Below, in pieces: positions 9,001 through 21,104 of a stretch of DNA of 64,000 bases. How positions within the stretch are numbered: the first letter of the stretch is position 1; each line of letters opens with the position of its first letter. Below the pieces are notes generated by a model. The model searched no databases. It was given only the letters and a program-made list of their open reading frames with translations, and was not told where the DNA came from. Source of the DNA: Branchipolynoe longqiensis (lineage: Eukaryota > Annelida > Polychaeta > Phyllodocida > Polynoidae). A program made the translations under genes and the position numbers. The stretch is taken from assembly GCA_030323885.1 (NCBI GenBank), contig CM059190.1:101044483-101108482 (forward strand), in the 5' to 3' direction.

Positions 9001-11642
9001 ATTGGTGGGTACAGGCTTGTGAGAGAGGATAGAAAAACACTGACCAATGCACAAATACAAAAGAGGGGTGGAGGAGTTGCAATATACACCAAAAAATACC
9101 TAAACTCCGAACATAAGCCATTACAAGAAGCAAACAGATCAGACACAAATATTGAACTAGTATGGACACTCATAAAAAATGAAAAACAAGCTAATATAGC
9201 TGTAGGGAGTCTATATAGACCGCCAAATGGAAACATCGAAGACTTCATCGCACAACTGGAGACATCGCTAGAAAGTGTGTCGAAACTGACAAAGGCGGAG
9301 ATATTCTTACTTGGGGATTTCAACATAAACTACAAAACAAACAACAAAAACAAACACTCACTAGAGAACTTAATCAAAGGCAGAGGGTTAAAGCAAAAAA
9401 TTAGTGAGCTAACAAGGCTTGGAGAAAACAGCTCGCTAATAGACCTAATAATAACAGACTCAAATCATACCCACACCTCAGGAACAAGAAACTGGGGCAT
9501 TAGCGATCATGAATTGATATATGTTACTAGAAAGAAAATAAAAACAAAAAACAAAACTACTCCCCTTATGGGTAGATCATACAAAAACTACACAAAAGAG
9601 GCACTAGAAACTCATCTGAAAGAGAAAATTAAATTGCCATTTCCAACTAAGATAGGTGTAAATGACCAATGGAACTATATCATTGGGGAAGTCAGAAAGC
9701 ATCTGGACACTACCTGCCCAATAAAAAAACTTAAAATCAAAAACAACCAAGACCCATGGGTAACCCCAGAATTAATCAACCTAATTATGGACAAATATAA
9801 AACAGGCAAATTAGCCAAAGCAAGTGAGCGACTACTAGACATAGAAAACTACCACAAAGCAAGAAATCGTAGCCAGAAATCAGTGAGAAAAGCCAAAAGA
9901 CGGTACACTGTCAAACAAGACCAGCAATGGGGAAAAAACTCACACAAATTCTGGAACAATGTGAAAATACTAATACCAAATAATAAAAATAAAGAATGGA
10001 TTACCCTTTACAACAACGAGGGGGTGGAAATCAGCAACAACGATGCTGCTAATCTAATGAACAAACATTTTTCAACCATAGGCAATAAACTATCCGAACA
10101 ATTCAACACAAACTGGACCACGAAAGCGCAACAATTAAACACAGACATTGGAGATTGCACAACCACAATAAAAGAGATAAGTGAGCTCATAAAATCAATT
10201 GATTGCAACAAGCCTTCGGGCATTGAAAATACCTCAAGTATAGTATTGAAAGATGCATTCGGATGCATCCCAGATGTTATATGTGAGCTATACAACAAAT
10301 CGTTCACAGACAGTACTTATGTGGACTGCTGGAAACTAGCCAAAGTAACACCGCTCCACAAAGGAGGGGATAAACAGGTACTGGGAAACTATAGACCGAT
10401 CTCCATACTCCCACTGCCTGGTAAACTAATGGAAAAAATAATGCATAGACATATTATGGACCACCTAAACGAACACAAAATATTAAACAGTAAACAGGGC
10501 CGTTTCAGAAAATACCACTCGACAATAAAAACAATTGCTAACTTAATAACTGATATTGCAAACAGTATCAATAAAAAGAACCTAGTGGGTGCAGCGTTCA
10601 TAGACTTCAGCAAAGCGTTTGACACGGTGGACCACACTATCCTAAGGAGCAAACTAACCCAAATGGGAATAATGGGAGAAAATGGCTAGTGAGCTATCTA
10701 GAAAACAGAAAGCAATGCACCACAGTAAATGGATCCATATCCAATGAGGAAAAGATAACTTGCGGAGTACCCCAAGGGTCAGTCCTGGGGCCACTTCTCT
10801 TCCTCATATATATTAACGATCTAAACAACTGGCTAGAAATTGAAAACATCCAACTATATGCAGATGACACCGTGGTATATGCTGCAGGCAAAACAAGCGA
10901 AGAAATAGAAATGAAACTGAATCTAACACTAACAAAACTAATCGAGTGGTGCCAACTAAATAGGATAACCATAAACAACAGCAAGTCAAAAACAGTACTA
11001 TTTGGTACCAGGCTAACAAGTAATGAGAAAATAAAGTGTCTTCTGGAAAACACCGAACTAGAACAAGTAGACAACTACCGATATCTGGGAGTGGATCTAG
11101 ACAGACACCTAAATTATGACCTCTGCATAACAAATACTATAAAAAAAGTAAACCATAAAATATGGCTACTGGCTAAACTGAGATACTACATGACTGAAAG
11201 CATGGCAATTAAAAGATATAAAGGTATGATCCTCCCCTACTTTGACTATGGCGATGTAGTATACATGGGAGGAAATACAAAACTATTAAACAAACTACAG
11301 GTGCTACAAAATAGAGCCCTCAAAGTATGCCTTCAGGTGAACAAAAGATATCCCACAATCGAATTACACAAAAAATGCAATGCAACACTACTAACAAGTA
11401 AAAGGGAAACGCACCTCAAAATACTGGCGCACCATTACACCACAAAACCAGGCTACACAGCAACCCCCCGTAGGGACACCAGGCAAATGGCAGCCCCAGT
11501 GCTACTGACAGCAATAAGTAACACCAAAATTTATGAGAGAAGTGTATTTGCCATGGCGGCACATGCCTGGAATAATCAACCCACACAACAACGGGCAATC
11601 AAAAGCATGGACCACTATAAAAGGTCCTTAAAGAAAACATAA
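9001..11642 (+). pseudogene. 5'-truncated non-LTR retrotransposon (endonuclease C-terminus + reverse transcriptase), one frameshift
   Basis: The frame is open from about 8992 and begins inside the AP-type endonuclease domain (YRLVRED..RGGGVAIYTK, then SLYRPPN, LLGDFNI, SDHELI). The RT domain follows: the fingers motif LHKGGDKQVLGNYRPISILP, FIDFSKAFDTVDH, GVPQGSVLGPLLFLIYINDL and the catalytic YADDTVVYA. The first frame stops at 10687-10689 and the second opens at about the same place, so a single-base indel near 10675-10690 is the only lesion I see. The C-terminal WNNQPTQQRAIKSM segment closes the protein in the way CR1/Jockey-superfamily RTs do. It is host-genome debris: 5' truncation near 9000 implies a dead insertion, though a young one. 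Confidence 0.85.
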
Positions 11643-12160
11643 TGCACAACCACCCACTGAAGAAACAATATCTCACCTGATCTTGGGCGCAGTCACTGCT
11701 TGCTGTGTTCTGGCACAAAAAGCAAAAGACCGGCCAGAAAAGATGGTAGATATCACAAATACGGAAACTAGCCCTACTAAGTACTAAGGAATTCGAAATG
11801 ACTATCACCATAGGGCGCAGTCCGTCTGTGTATGTGTATTGGCACACACCAAAGCAGAACCAGGCAGGCCACGGTCATGCATCCGAATCACCCTGAAATA
11901 CAAAATGGCTTAACCAGACACACAGCCAATCCCAACCTAGTCGAAAAGTTCCTGAAGGGTCCAGGTGAGTTCTGGCACGGTGTACTATCTAAGGACGGGC
12001 TTGGGTGGAAAGGATGCTTTAACAACACCACAATGGGCTACTAGTCCCTCTCTCCCACAGGCCTGATTGTCATCTGCGTAGATCACCCAAGTAGATGACA
12101 TAGTAGGCTAAGTTATCATTATACAGGTTAGGAAAAAACGTGTTAATTAAAAAAAAAATA
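11643..12160 (+). mobile_element. Probable 3' UTR of the LINE at 9001-11642
   Basis: Non-coding sequence continues without a detectable break to an A-rich stretch at 12148-12160 (TTAATTAAAAAAAAAATAAT), a plausible end of the retrotransposed copy. The 3' boundary is an inference. Confidence 0.4.
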
Positions 12161-12399
12161 ATTTAGGAAACTAATAACACCCAAAACGCAAAGGTTGGCC
12201 CGAGAAAGATCAGGTAAAGACTCCTGAGTGCGGGACCAGACCAATCTAGTACCACAGCTGTCCAGCGTTGAAAACAAGCACCCTCACGGGAGCTTATACG
12301 TTATGGGCAGAATAAAAAACTTGTCACAAAAAAAACAAAAAAAACCATCAGGAATCAGGCAGTATTCCTAGGATTTGGAAACATTATTTCCCTTTAAGG

Positions 12400-13010
12400 T
12401 TGTATAATAGATGAAAGCACAATATTGTCAAAACAAAAGACTTAGATTTGATCATATCTATCTACCGTATATGTCCCAATAGAAGCATGCTCCCCAATAG
12501 AAGCACATCCCCCATTTCAAGATTGAAAGCACGCACAAATTTACGATCATATTCAGACTGAATGCACATCAAATAAGACAATCCCACTTTATTTGAGAGG
12601 CATGACAAAAACAAATACAAATTTACGATCATATTCAGGCTGAATGCATATAAAATAAAACAATCCCACTTTATTTCAGAGGCACGACAAAAACAAATCC
12701 ATGAAATTCTTTAACTTTGAAAAGATGCACTTCTATGTGTCTGCACTTGCGCAGTGTGTGTCTATTGGGACATATACAGTAAATTAACTTAGACACTAGT
12801 GCACTGATTATTCATTTATTTGGGGTTTCTGCCTTAGGAACATCCACACTTACTGGGTTTTGCATGACCTAATTAACGTAGCAATGGTGTTTGCGTTCAC
12901 CTGTTGAGCACACACACATTATGTTGCGTGCTTGCATTTCAAATATCTCTAAAGTTAACCAATTATCACAAAGGGGCACTCCAAACTAACAGTATGGTAT
13001 GATGGCCACA
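12400..13010 (-). mobile_element. MITE family A reverse copy with a second nested MITE family B
   Basis: 12400-12464 and 12781-13010 carry family A words (AGACTTAGATTTGATCATAT; TTTCAAATATCTCTAAAGTT). The nested insertion site differs from that of the copy at 5008-5545. Confidence 0.55.
12465..12779. mobile_element. MITE family B, second copy with TA target duplication
   Basis: The ends CCGTATATGTCCCAATAGA and TCTATTGGGACATATACAG are inverted repeats with one mismatch, flanked by TA (12463-12464 and 12780-12781). The interior holds a partial internal duplication of about 80 bases (AAATTTACGATCATATTCAG occurs twice), which accounts for most of its extra length over the copy at 5119. Confidence 0.85.
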
Positions 13011-13019
13011 CTGGTAAAT

Positions 13020-13600
13020 TTAACTTTTTTTAAACAACCCAAAAACAAAACAAAAAGCATTCTGCAAATTTAATGAATTGTGTTCCCTCTAAAAGTAGCT
13101 TAGAGCTGTGTACATAATGACCTCACTGCCTTCAAATGCTGGATGAGTATGTCATTGTATCTACGTGGTAGCAACGAATTGAATGATTTATTAATAGATA
13201 TGAGACTGGTGTAAATGTTAAAAATAAACCATGATCGCGTTTTGTTATTTGTCACTTATGAAGTTGGATCACATCCATATTTGTCCAATAATCTGACTGC
13301 CCTTTATCGATGCTCAGGCAATCCTCAAATCCTATATCAGTTAATAACCGCATAATATAGTACACACTCTTCAATAATAACATTAATAATATATATCATT
13401 AATATTATATATGTGTGTATATGTCTAAAGAAAAAATCCTCCTGTGTGACTGACACTGGTCTACATCCAGTGGAGGCGAGGAGGCCGAAGATGGCGCAAC
13501 CTGTACAGTCTTGGGTCTTACGGAGTATAACAATAATAATAATTCCCTCACATATCTTTGTACTTGTATAATGCGCTATACATCACATAATTTATTGGTG
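13020..13600. other. Unassigned AT-rich sequence
   Basis: Short AT repeats near 13380-13420. No gene or familiar repeat recognised. Confidence 0.4.
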
Positions 13601-13639
13601 GTACAATGAGTATAGGGGGGGGGGGGGTTCAGTTCACAC

Positions 13640-13850
13640 GGCAACAGACAGGTGGCACCCCCCAACGGATCTCAGGTTGACTAGGTTGGAAAAATAGATG
13701 ACTAGATTAAGACTCCTGCAGTCAACAACTGAGGGAGGAATTAAGGCTGAGGAGTAGATGGAAGCTTCCGGCCTTATTATACTTGTATAAAGGCTTATAG
13801 TTATACAGCATATATATATCAGCCTCCAGGGTTTCAAATTTCATGGGAAA
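13640..13850 (-). repeat. Interspersed repeat, second copy of the 1266-1480 family
   Basis: Same word order as 1266-1480 (GCACCCCCCAACGGATCT.., GATGGAAGCTTCCGGCCTTA), again preceded by a poly-G run (13615-13627). Confidence 0.6.
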
Positions 13851-13984
13851 CACATTTTTGGGGCTTCAGTTCCTAGGGCTCATGGGAACCCATTAGTAAA
13901 GATCTTTTGGTTCCCGTGGGAACTGAACCTTGATAGAATGTTTATGGGGAATCAACATTTCAGTTTCGTTATTTTTTGTTAGTC

Positions 13985-14100
13985 ATTCCGATTAACAGGA
14001 CAGGACACCTGCTACACCAGGACAACATTGGTATGGGCACAGAGTTGTTCTTCGAAGGATGATAGGCCTACTACTGTAGAACAACACATACTACAGTTTG
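13985..14100. mobile_element. Fragment related to the MITE at 63717-63898
   Basis: Words GACAACATTGGTATGGGCAC and AGTTGTTCTTCGAAGGATGA parallel the right half of the 63717-63898 element. The ends are decayed. Confidence 0.45.
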
Positions 14101-14230
14101 AAACTGATCGTATATATCAAGCTAAACAAAAGCGTCAGCAGAGAAAAGATCATCTCCTTCATCTACCAGACTCTCTGACAGCAGCTACACACATGTCCAA
14201 AGTGCCACTGCACATTCCGAGCACAAATTG

Positions 14231-14234
<4 letters not shown>

Positions 14235-14261
<27 letters not shown>

Positions 14262-14480
14262 CCTCTTCTTTGATGCAGGCTTGTGGTAGCCTATACAAAG
14301 CTCGTAGCTCTCAGCTCTAGTGGTATGCAACCTCAAAATCGTACAGGAATGTTTCTCTGGCCCAGGCCTTGTCCAGCGCATTCTTGAATTGATTTATGGT
14401 AGCTGCTTCCACCGCTTCTTCTGGTAGCTCATTCCACATGTTTATCACTCGCTGTGAAAAGAAGGCCCCTCTGAGTCATC
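14235..14480 (-). mobile_element. CR1-like LINE, 3' end only
   Basis: On the minus strand it reads FFSQRVINMWNELPEEAVEA followed by TINQFKNALDKAWA and a stop. This is the usual C-terminus of CR1-type reverse transcriptases. It ends in an (AAT)n tail at 14235-14260. The 5' end is truncated near 14480. Confidence 0.75.
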
Positions 14481-14587
14481 AATCACCAATGAGTTGCTGT
14501 CATCCTCGCCACCAATGGACAAACAAGAAGAAAAGTTATTTTTTTTAAACCCAAAACACCCTAACAACAAGATGAAGACGACAATGA

Positions 14588-17500
14588 TTACGTGGTGTTA
14601 TCGCCAGGTTTGGTGGCAGGGTTTCGTTGGTCTCGTCGCAGAGCGGCTTTCTTGAATTTCAACTTGTCCCGCGCTTTGTTTATGTCATATAGCATTACCT
14701 CGGCGTCTGCATCATTGGAAGACGACATCACACCCGCCATCATCGACGATCCTTCAAGCACAGGTGCGTGGGGACTTTGCTGCCAAGTCCTGTTTGTAAC
14801 TAAAGCCGGCCTCTGCCCGGAGGAGCCCGGCGACATGTCCGTGTTCGAAGCGTGCGCCTGCGTGTTCTTCCGCGCAGCCGCTGTGCTGCCACCTATCGGC
14901 AAACTGAGCGCCCTGGCCGTACGGGTGCCGCCACCTCTCGGGAAAGGCGCGTTGGTCGCGGTTTCGCCACGTGGGGTCAAAGTGCATTCCCTGGAGAAGG
15001 TGTGTTCGGCACTGAACGTCATGTGCTGACGTCGGCGGGCGTTCTTTCTGCGCATGCGGGACGCTGTGAGCTCGATGAAGCCACCGAGAGCGACGAAGTT
15101 GTTGTAGAATGTGATCATGACAGCAGCCATGTTCAGGCCGAGCGCCCAGCCGTACGAGACACCGCGTAGCTCGGGGGATTTCTGTGATTTGACGTGGAAC
15201 ACCACCAGGGCTAATGTGCCGAACATCCCTGCATACAGATAAGGATGGAAATAAAGTGTTTATTGAACCATCTCGACCCTGAAGCTAAGATTGCTACGTT
15301 GTAGAGGTCTATGCAGCATCACATTCACATTCACATTCGTACTCGCACTTGCACTAATCGGTCCATTGAGCAATCCATTTTGCCGCATTTGCGAAATAGC
15401 GAATGGTAGACAGGAAGTGTGAACCCTTATTTGTCTCTCATTTTTGCTTGAGTGCAAGTAAATATGCAACACAAGGAATAATTAGTAGGCATTCGCATTC
15501 GCATCCGCATCCAGACATATGGAAGCGCGACCGTGCGTTTACATGCTTTTTGAGATTTTGTAACGATATTAACATACCGCATACCGCGTATATGGAATCT
15601 TACCATTAGATAAGAGATTCACCCCTACCCAGAGTAGGGGTGAATGACAACCCTGCTTAAAGTTGCAAAGTCCGATTGTGTTGGAATTTTTGTTTTATTT
15701 TGTTGATAAATATATCAAATTGATCGTTATAACCTATTAATCATTATTCCAGAGTCATGTTGATGAAAAATGGCTAGTTTAGAAGCAATTTGAGCTGAAA
15801 GAACTCAAAATACTTTTGACAAGCTTTCCAAAAGTCCTCTAGCTATGACCTATATTGACATCTCCTGATGGTCACGTGGTGTGGACTGACCTACTAAAGA
15901 CGAGGTACTCTGGTTTCCTACTATTTCTACTGGCCACACACACACAATGTGCCCATTGATTGTGAGGTTGGGGGTGGGTGGGTGGTTGGCAGTTAACTGC
16001 ATGGGGTGCGTATCGGATTGGCACATTCCCTGTGGGGGTAAGGGGGAAGGGAGGGGGGGGGGGAATAATTCACCCATCTGCGGGTGGTTTGGTAAGATGC
16101 CATCAAACTTCTACAATATGTCCTGGAACCTGACAAAAGCCATATATGGCACTGGGAATGAGGGCAAGACTATTTAGGTCATGAGATTGACCTAATTGGT
16201 TAATGACTTCCCTGTCTAATGGCTTTCTCAAAATAGGTATCCTCAGAGATGAGGTAGTAAATCCACTGATTATTCTGTATATGCTGTCCCAAATCACTAG
16301 TTAATGCACCAATATCTAAGTTGGATATATAGAATCAAATGTCAATAAGTGCTTTGGTTTTGAAATATAACTATTTTATCGAACCATGCAACTTTAAATC
16401 CTAGGAAAAACTGCTTTGGTAGGAATTAAATGTGGATGTAGTAGTTCTAGTGCGCAGTGTTTATTTGTGTTGGCTTAAATGTGAGAAATTACCAAGGATG
16501 CAAAAACAACAACAACATGGCGGCCACCGAAAGCCTGGTATATTGAGAAAGGTGTAGACTCATAACCTTACTTACCGGAGGCAAATCCCGTGACAAATGA
16601 CCAGAACAAGGGGAAGGTTGAGTGCTGGAAGATCCTGCCCCCGAACAGGTAGCAGGAGAGAAGGATGGAGGCGAGAAAGAGACTGGCGGTGGATGCCAGG
16701 AGGAAGCCCCTCCATGCTGACACCCACTGAGTCTTCATACCTGGAGGGCAGTGGTTACCATGGAAATGTGAATAACAAATAACCCCAGGTGCAACAGTAC
16801 AAGCACAGGACCCCGTTTGATAAAGCTGCAGTTCAGGGCCAGCTGTCTGCGTAACTAACGCACTCTCTTGAGTTAATTTCACACAACACGCATGCTTTCC
16901 GAGTTCCGCTGGGCCCTCAGGATGGACTGATGCTGTGAGATCTAGCGTGCCAGGTCACAGGTTCAGTGTGCATGTCGTAAGGTGGAGGAGGTGGTGAATA
17001 CAAGAAGTGGTATTTTATCTAATGTAAAATATTTTTTGTGACAAATTTCCACTGCAAACAAATGTACGGCAAGAACCCTACAAAGGTTTGTCATCAGGAG
17101 GCATGTGGTTAGAGGTGCAAAATAAGATTAAATGCATAGGGTCTATCATGAAGGATAGGGCTTGGAGCGGCACAAATCCCAACTTCCACTGTGTAAGATG
17201 AAGCTGTGACCTGGCGTGCTGGGTCACAGCTTCAGTCCTTTGTGAGGGACCAGCGTAACTCAAATTACCCGTATTGTCAAGTAATCTGGTTCAGACAACA
17301 AAAGATGATGCAAGATATAAAAAAAATTATATGCAGAAACAGGAACATAATTCTAAACTAGATCAAATAAAATAACGGACCAACTTAGTCCATTAAAATA
17401 AAAGCCGGAAGCCATATTACTCTGGTACTTGTAGGTACCTATAAGGAATCCATTGCGCTATTCCACAAATTGTGTGTTTAACTGCTATTGCTGGCTCACA

Positions 17501-20500
17501 TTTAATACATAGATATTCGATATACCATTTTTGTATCCTCAATTGAAAAATGGCTGGAAGACCAGTGCTTCGACATTGACAAAAGAATGTATTCAGCAGA
17601 ATAAACATATTTGGGTTATTCTCCAAAACTGGGCACCGCATATTTGGTCTCCACGTTACGATGCTGATAATTAAGTCTTTGTTGTATTGATAGCATGTCA
17701 GATAAGTATTGCAGCCTCTGTCTGTTAGGTCTGTTAGCAGTTCTACATGTATTGAATTTATCCCACAAAAGATATCAAAATTATAATTGTAGGATTTTGC
17801 ACTAGAGTGAAAATGTGAAAATTTACACATTTACACTATACATGTAGCCAAACTTTTTTCAACTTATTTTTCAACTTTTTTGTTGTAAGTCATAACCTTG
17901 TCTGGTTAACAGTAATCAAGAAAATCTTGTTTGACTATGTTGTATGTGTTAAAATGAGATTCTGGGTGTGTCTTTGATTTTCATATTACACGAGTGATAT
18001 TAATGTATTGCTCAATTTGTATAAGATCTAATTCAAAAGGTGAAATTCATTTTTTTCAACTCTGACATATGCATAACATGCATACCTTCATAGGACATTG
18101 GATTAGGCTATTAATTGGAAGGATTTTTGCTATTATTTGGAAGGTTTTCACTTTTGGTTTCCATGTCACACTTTGGTGCCCAGTTTTAGAGAATGACCCA
18201 TTTACAAACAACAACAAAAAAATACATGAGTTTAAAAGCATGGAGACATTATGTAATCATTATTTTGAGGTAAAAAGTTGCATAGTCCGATGGTTTTGAG
18301 TTTCTGTCATTTTTCTTAGATGAATATATTAAATTGATTGTCATAATCTACTTTAATTTGAAGTAACTTTTATTTTAAATGGCTAAATTGTGAGCTATTT
18401 GAATGAAGTGCAAACATGTAAAGTTTGTTTTGGCAAGCACGCCAAAACTGTGACACTATTATGACCATAGACTTCTGCATTAACAGGTTCTATTAAATTG
18501 ACTCCATATTCCCTTCTATGTGGCAACAAATACATACAAAGTGCATCAGTATCGAAGTTAGACATCTAGAGTAAAATCTAGATAATTGTTTTGGTTTAAA
18601 AAACATGTATGCTTTCATCGGACTATGCAGCTTTAAATGATGCCATATGAGCACCAACATTTGGATTTGGGGTCTTTGTGGAAAAATATTGCAATGTCGA
18701 TTAAAAAAACCCGGCAATAGAATGATTGAATTGTGTTTACCATCAACGATGAATGCAGCTGTGTCACTGCAGACTTCCGCCGGAAGTGTCCCTGCCAGAT
18801 TGAGTGACGAGTTGAGGGTCGGCTCCCGGCATGCCCGCCAGGCGCCCACGTACAGCCGGCCTAGGGCAGGCGTTCCAGCCAGCTGGTGAAATGGCAGTAA
18901 ACAACAATCAAGCATGCTCAACAGCGGTAAACAACAATCAAACAGCAGTAAAGAACTATCAAACATGCCAAACAGCAGTACACAACAATAAAACATGCCA
19001 AACAGCAGTAAACAAAAATCAAACACACCAAACAGCAGTAAACAACACTCAAACATGCCAAACAGCAGTAAACAACAATCAAACACACCAAACAGCAGTA
19101 AACAACAATCAAACACACCAAACAGCAGAAAACAACAAGCAAGCATGCCAAACAGCAGTGAAAAACAACCAAACACGCCAAACAACAGTAAACAACAATC
19201 AAGCATGCAAAACAGCAGTAAACAACAATCAAACATGCCAAATAGCAGTAAACAACAATCAAACATGCCAAACAGCAGTAAACAACAATCAAACATGTCA
19301 AACAGAAGTAAACAATAATCAAACACACCAAACAGAAGTAAACAACAATCAAACACACCAAACAACAGTAAACAACAATCAAAAAACACACCAAACAGAA
19401 GTAAACAACAAGCAAGCATGCCAAACAACAGTAAACAACAATCAAACATGCCAAACAGCAGTAAACAACAATCAAACACGCCAAATAGCAGTAAACAACA
19501 ATCAAACACACCAAACAGCAGTAAACAACAATCAAACATGCCAAACAGCAGTAAACAACAATCAAACATGCCAAATAGCAGTAAACAACAATCAAACACG
19601 CCAAACAGCAGTAAACAACAATCAAACATGCCAAACAGAAGTAAACAACAATCAAACACACGAAACAGAAGTAAACAACAATCAAACACACCAAACAGCA
19701 GTAAACAACAATCAAACACACCAAACCGCAGTAAACAACAATCAAACACACCAAACAGCAGTAAACAACAATCAAACACACCAAACAGCAGTAAACAACA
19801 ATCAAACAGCAGTAAACAACAATCAAACATACCAAACAGCAGTAAGCAACAATCAAACACACCAAACCGCAGTAAAAAACAATCAAACACACCAAACAGA
19901 AGTAAACAACAATCAAACACACCACACAGCATTAAACAATGATCAAACAGCAGTAAAAAACAATCAAACATGCCAAACAGCAGTAAACAACAATCAAACA
20001 CACCAAACAGCAGTAAACAACAATCAAACACACCAAACAGCAGTAAACAACAATCAAACAGCAGTAAACAACAAACAAACATGCCAAACAGCAGTAAACA
20101 ACAATCAAACATGCCAAACAGCAGTAAACAACAATCAAACACACCAAACAGCAGGTCTAGCCGGTAAGGCGCCTGCCTCTATGGGAGCAATCCCCGACGA
20201 GTCATAACGATGACTTTTTTTAATTAAAAAACTGGTTAGCTCAGTATCAGTATAATGTGACTGGGTAGGATATCAGGTCATGGTGCTGGCTGCCTGGTGT
20301 CCCAATGCTTGGTATTAATAAGATAGGACAGGGACTGGTTAGCTCAGTATCAGGATAATGTGACTGGGTAGGATATCAGGTCATTGAGCTGGCTGCCTGG
20401 TGTCCCAATGCTTGGTATTAATAAGATAGGACAGGGACTGGTTAGCTCAGTATCAGGATAATGTGACTGGGTAGGATATCAGGGCATGGTGCTCGCTGCC

Positions 20501-20993
20501 TGGTGTCCCAATGCTTGGTATTAATAAGACAGGACAAGGACTGGTTAGCTCAGTATCAGGATAATGTGACTGGGTAGGATATCAGGGCATGGTGCTCGCT
20601 GCCTGGTGTCCCAATGCTTGGTATTAATAAGACAGGACAAGGACTGGTTAGCTCAGTATCAGGATAATGTGACTTTGGGGGATATCGGGTCATGATACCG
20701 GTGTCCTGATCTCCCAGTGGGGAAGCACTTACAAATGAGTGTGCGCTGTCACAAGTCGGTACCTGTCCTGATAATGATATGACCTTAGATGTTGCTAGGA
20801 CGTAAACCAACAACAAGCAAACAATCCTACCTGCCCATCAGTCCAGTTGGGCGCCCCCAGACTGACGACAGTGAAGAGGAGTGACAGCTGCAGCAGCGGC
20901 CATGACACCTTGCTGAGCGTCGTGCTGGTGTAGCCTGCCGGAGAATGAGACGAGCTGGTTGGCGACCACGTGACCTTTGGATTACTGCCCAGT
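14588..20993 (-). CDS. PMP22/claudin-superfamily tetraspan membrane protein (four exons seen)
   Basis: Exons in transcript order are 20993-20831, 18882-18741, 16740-16576 and 15228-14588. Phases agree at all three junctions (0, 1, 1) and each has GT/AG ends. The first exon opens with an acceptor, so earlier exon(s) and the start lie beyond 21000. Exon 20993-20831 gives TM1 (WPLLQLSLLFTVVSLGAPNW). Exon 18882-18741 supplies the extracellular loop, with GAW-x2-C and a second Cys (GAWRAC ... EVCSDTAAF), the superfamily's W-GLW-C-C signature. Exon 16740-16576 gives TM2 and the loop, and the last exon gives TM3 (MFGTLALVVF), TM4 (LGLNMAAVMITFYNNFVALG) and a roughly 150-residue polar cytoplasmic tail, long for the family. 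The loop pattern resembles EMP/MP20/claudin proteins; the precise subfamily is undetermined. It probably acts at cell junctions or the plasma membrane, by family analogy. Confidence 0.75.
15275..15600. mobile_element. MITE family D (terminal repeats made of GCATTCGCAT-type words)
   Basis: The left part CACATTCACATTCACATTCG and the right part ATACCGCATACCGCGTATATGGAATC belong to the family also at 25060-25385 and 58340-58505. It lies in the last intron of the tetraspan gene. Confidence 0.55.
15655..16395 (+). mobile_element. MITE family A copy split by unrelated sequence
   Basis: The left part 15655-15790 begins TTAAAGTTGCAAAGTCCGAT. The right end 16300-16395 ends TCGAACCATGCAACTTTAAA. About 500 bases between them are not family A and include CACAC and poly-G stretches. 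Confidence 0.55.
16910..16975. repeat. Hairpin repeat family E, degraded copy
   Basis: GATGCTGTGAGATCTAGCGT followed by GCCAGGTCACAGGTTCAGT is a decayed version of the hairpin at 17195 and 63500. Confidence 0.45.
17140..17265. repeat. Hairpin repeat family E (AAGCTGTGACC ... GGGTCACAGCTT)
   Basis: The arms AAGCTGTGACC and GGGTCACAGCTT flank a loop TGGCGTGCT. The copy continues GTGAGGGACCAGCGTAACTC, matching the flank of 63500-63560. Confidence 0.65.
17270..18265. other. Intron sequence of the tetraspan gene, no feature recognised
   Basis: AT-rich, with no convincing reading frame. A segment near 17618-17650 and one near 18160-18195 share CCAGTTTTAGAGAATGACCC-type words in opposite orientation, suggesting a decayed inverted repeat. 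Confidence 0.4.
18270..18637 (+). mobile_element. MITE family A, best-preserved copy
   Basis: The ends AAAGTTGCATAGTCCGATGG and CATCGGACTATGCAGCTTTA are near-perfect inverted repeats. The 365-bp interior has no ORF. It lies in the tetraspan gene intron, about 100 bases downstream (in transcript direction) of the donor at 18740. Confidence 0.85.
18893..20155. repeat. 30-bp minisatellite, about 42 units
   Basis: The unit AAACAGCAGTAAACAACAAT + CAAACACACC (30 bp) is repeated with few variants. Some junctions are short units of 12 or 18 bases. Because 30 is a multiple of three and the unit lacks stops in several frames, long open frames exist on both strands; I regard them as artefacts. It lies in the tetraspan gene intron, ending 10 bases from the acceptor of exon 18882-18741. 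Confidence 0.95.
20231..20642 (+). repeat. 103-bp tandem array derived from a SINE
   Basis: ACTGGTTAGCTCAGTATCAG recurs at 20231, 20334, 20437, 20540 and 20643, exactly 103 bases apart. The unit is an internal segment of SINE family A (GGTTAGCTCAGT...AATAAGATAGGACAGG). Confidence 0.9.
20643..20815 (+). mobile_element. 3' half of SINE family A closing the 103-bp array
   Basis: After the last array unit the sequence continues as an ordinary SINE body to GATGTTGCTAGGACGTAAAC. Its end is about 15 bases from the donor of exon 20831-20993. Confidence 0.7.
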
Positions 20994-21104
20994 CTGAAAG
21001 TAAAGCTTCACGCATATATCAGGGTCTGCAGGTTACTAAAGTTTCCTAATCTGATGAAAGCATAATGTTTTCAATCCCCCCAACAACTTAGATGAGTTTT
21101 ATTT

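Noticed and set aside
18493..20207. Open frames of 335-549 codons on both strands over the 30-bp array
   Set aside because: Unit length is a multiple of three and lacks stops, so frames stay open on both strands automatically. The array is intronic. Only the 18741-18882 part, in the tetraspan frame, is real exon.
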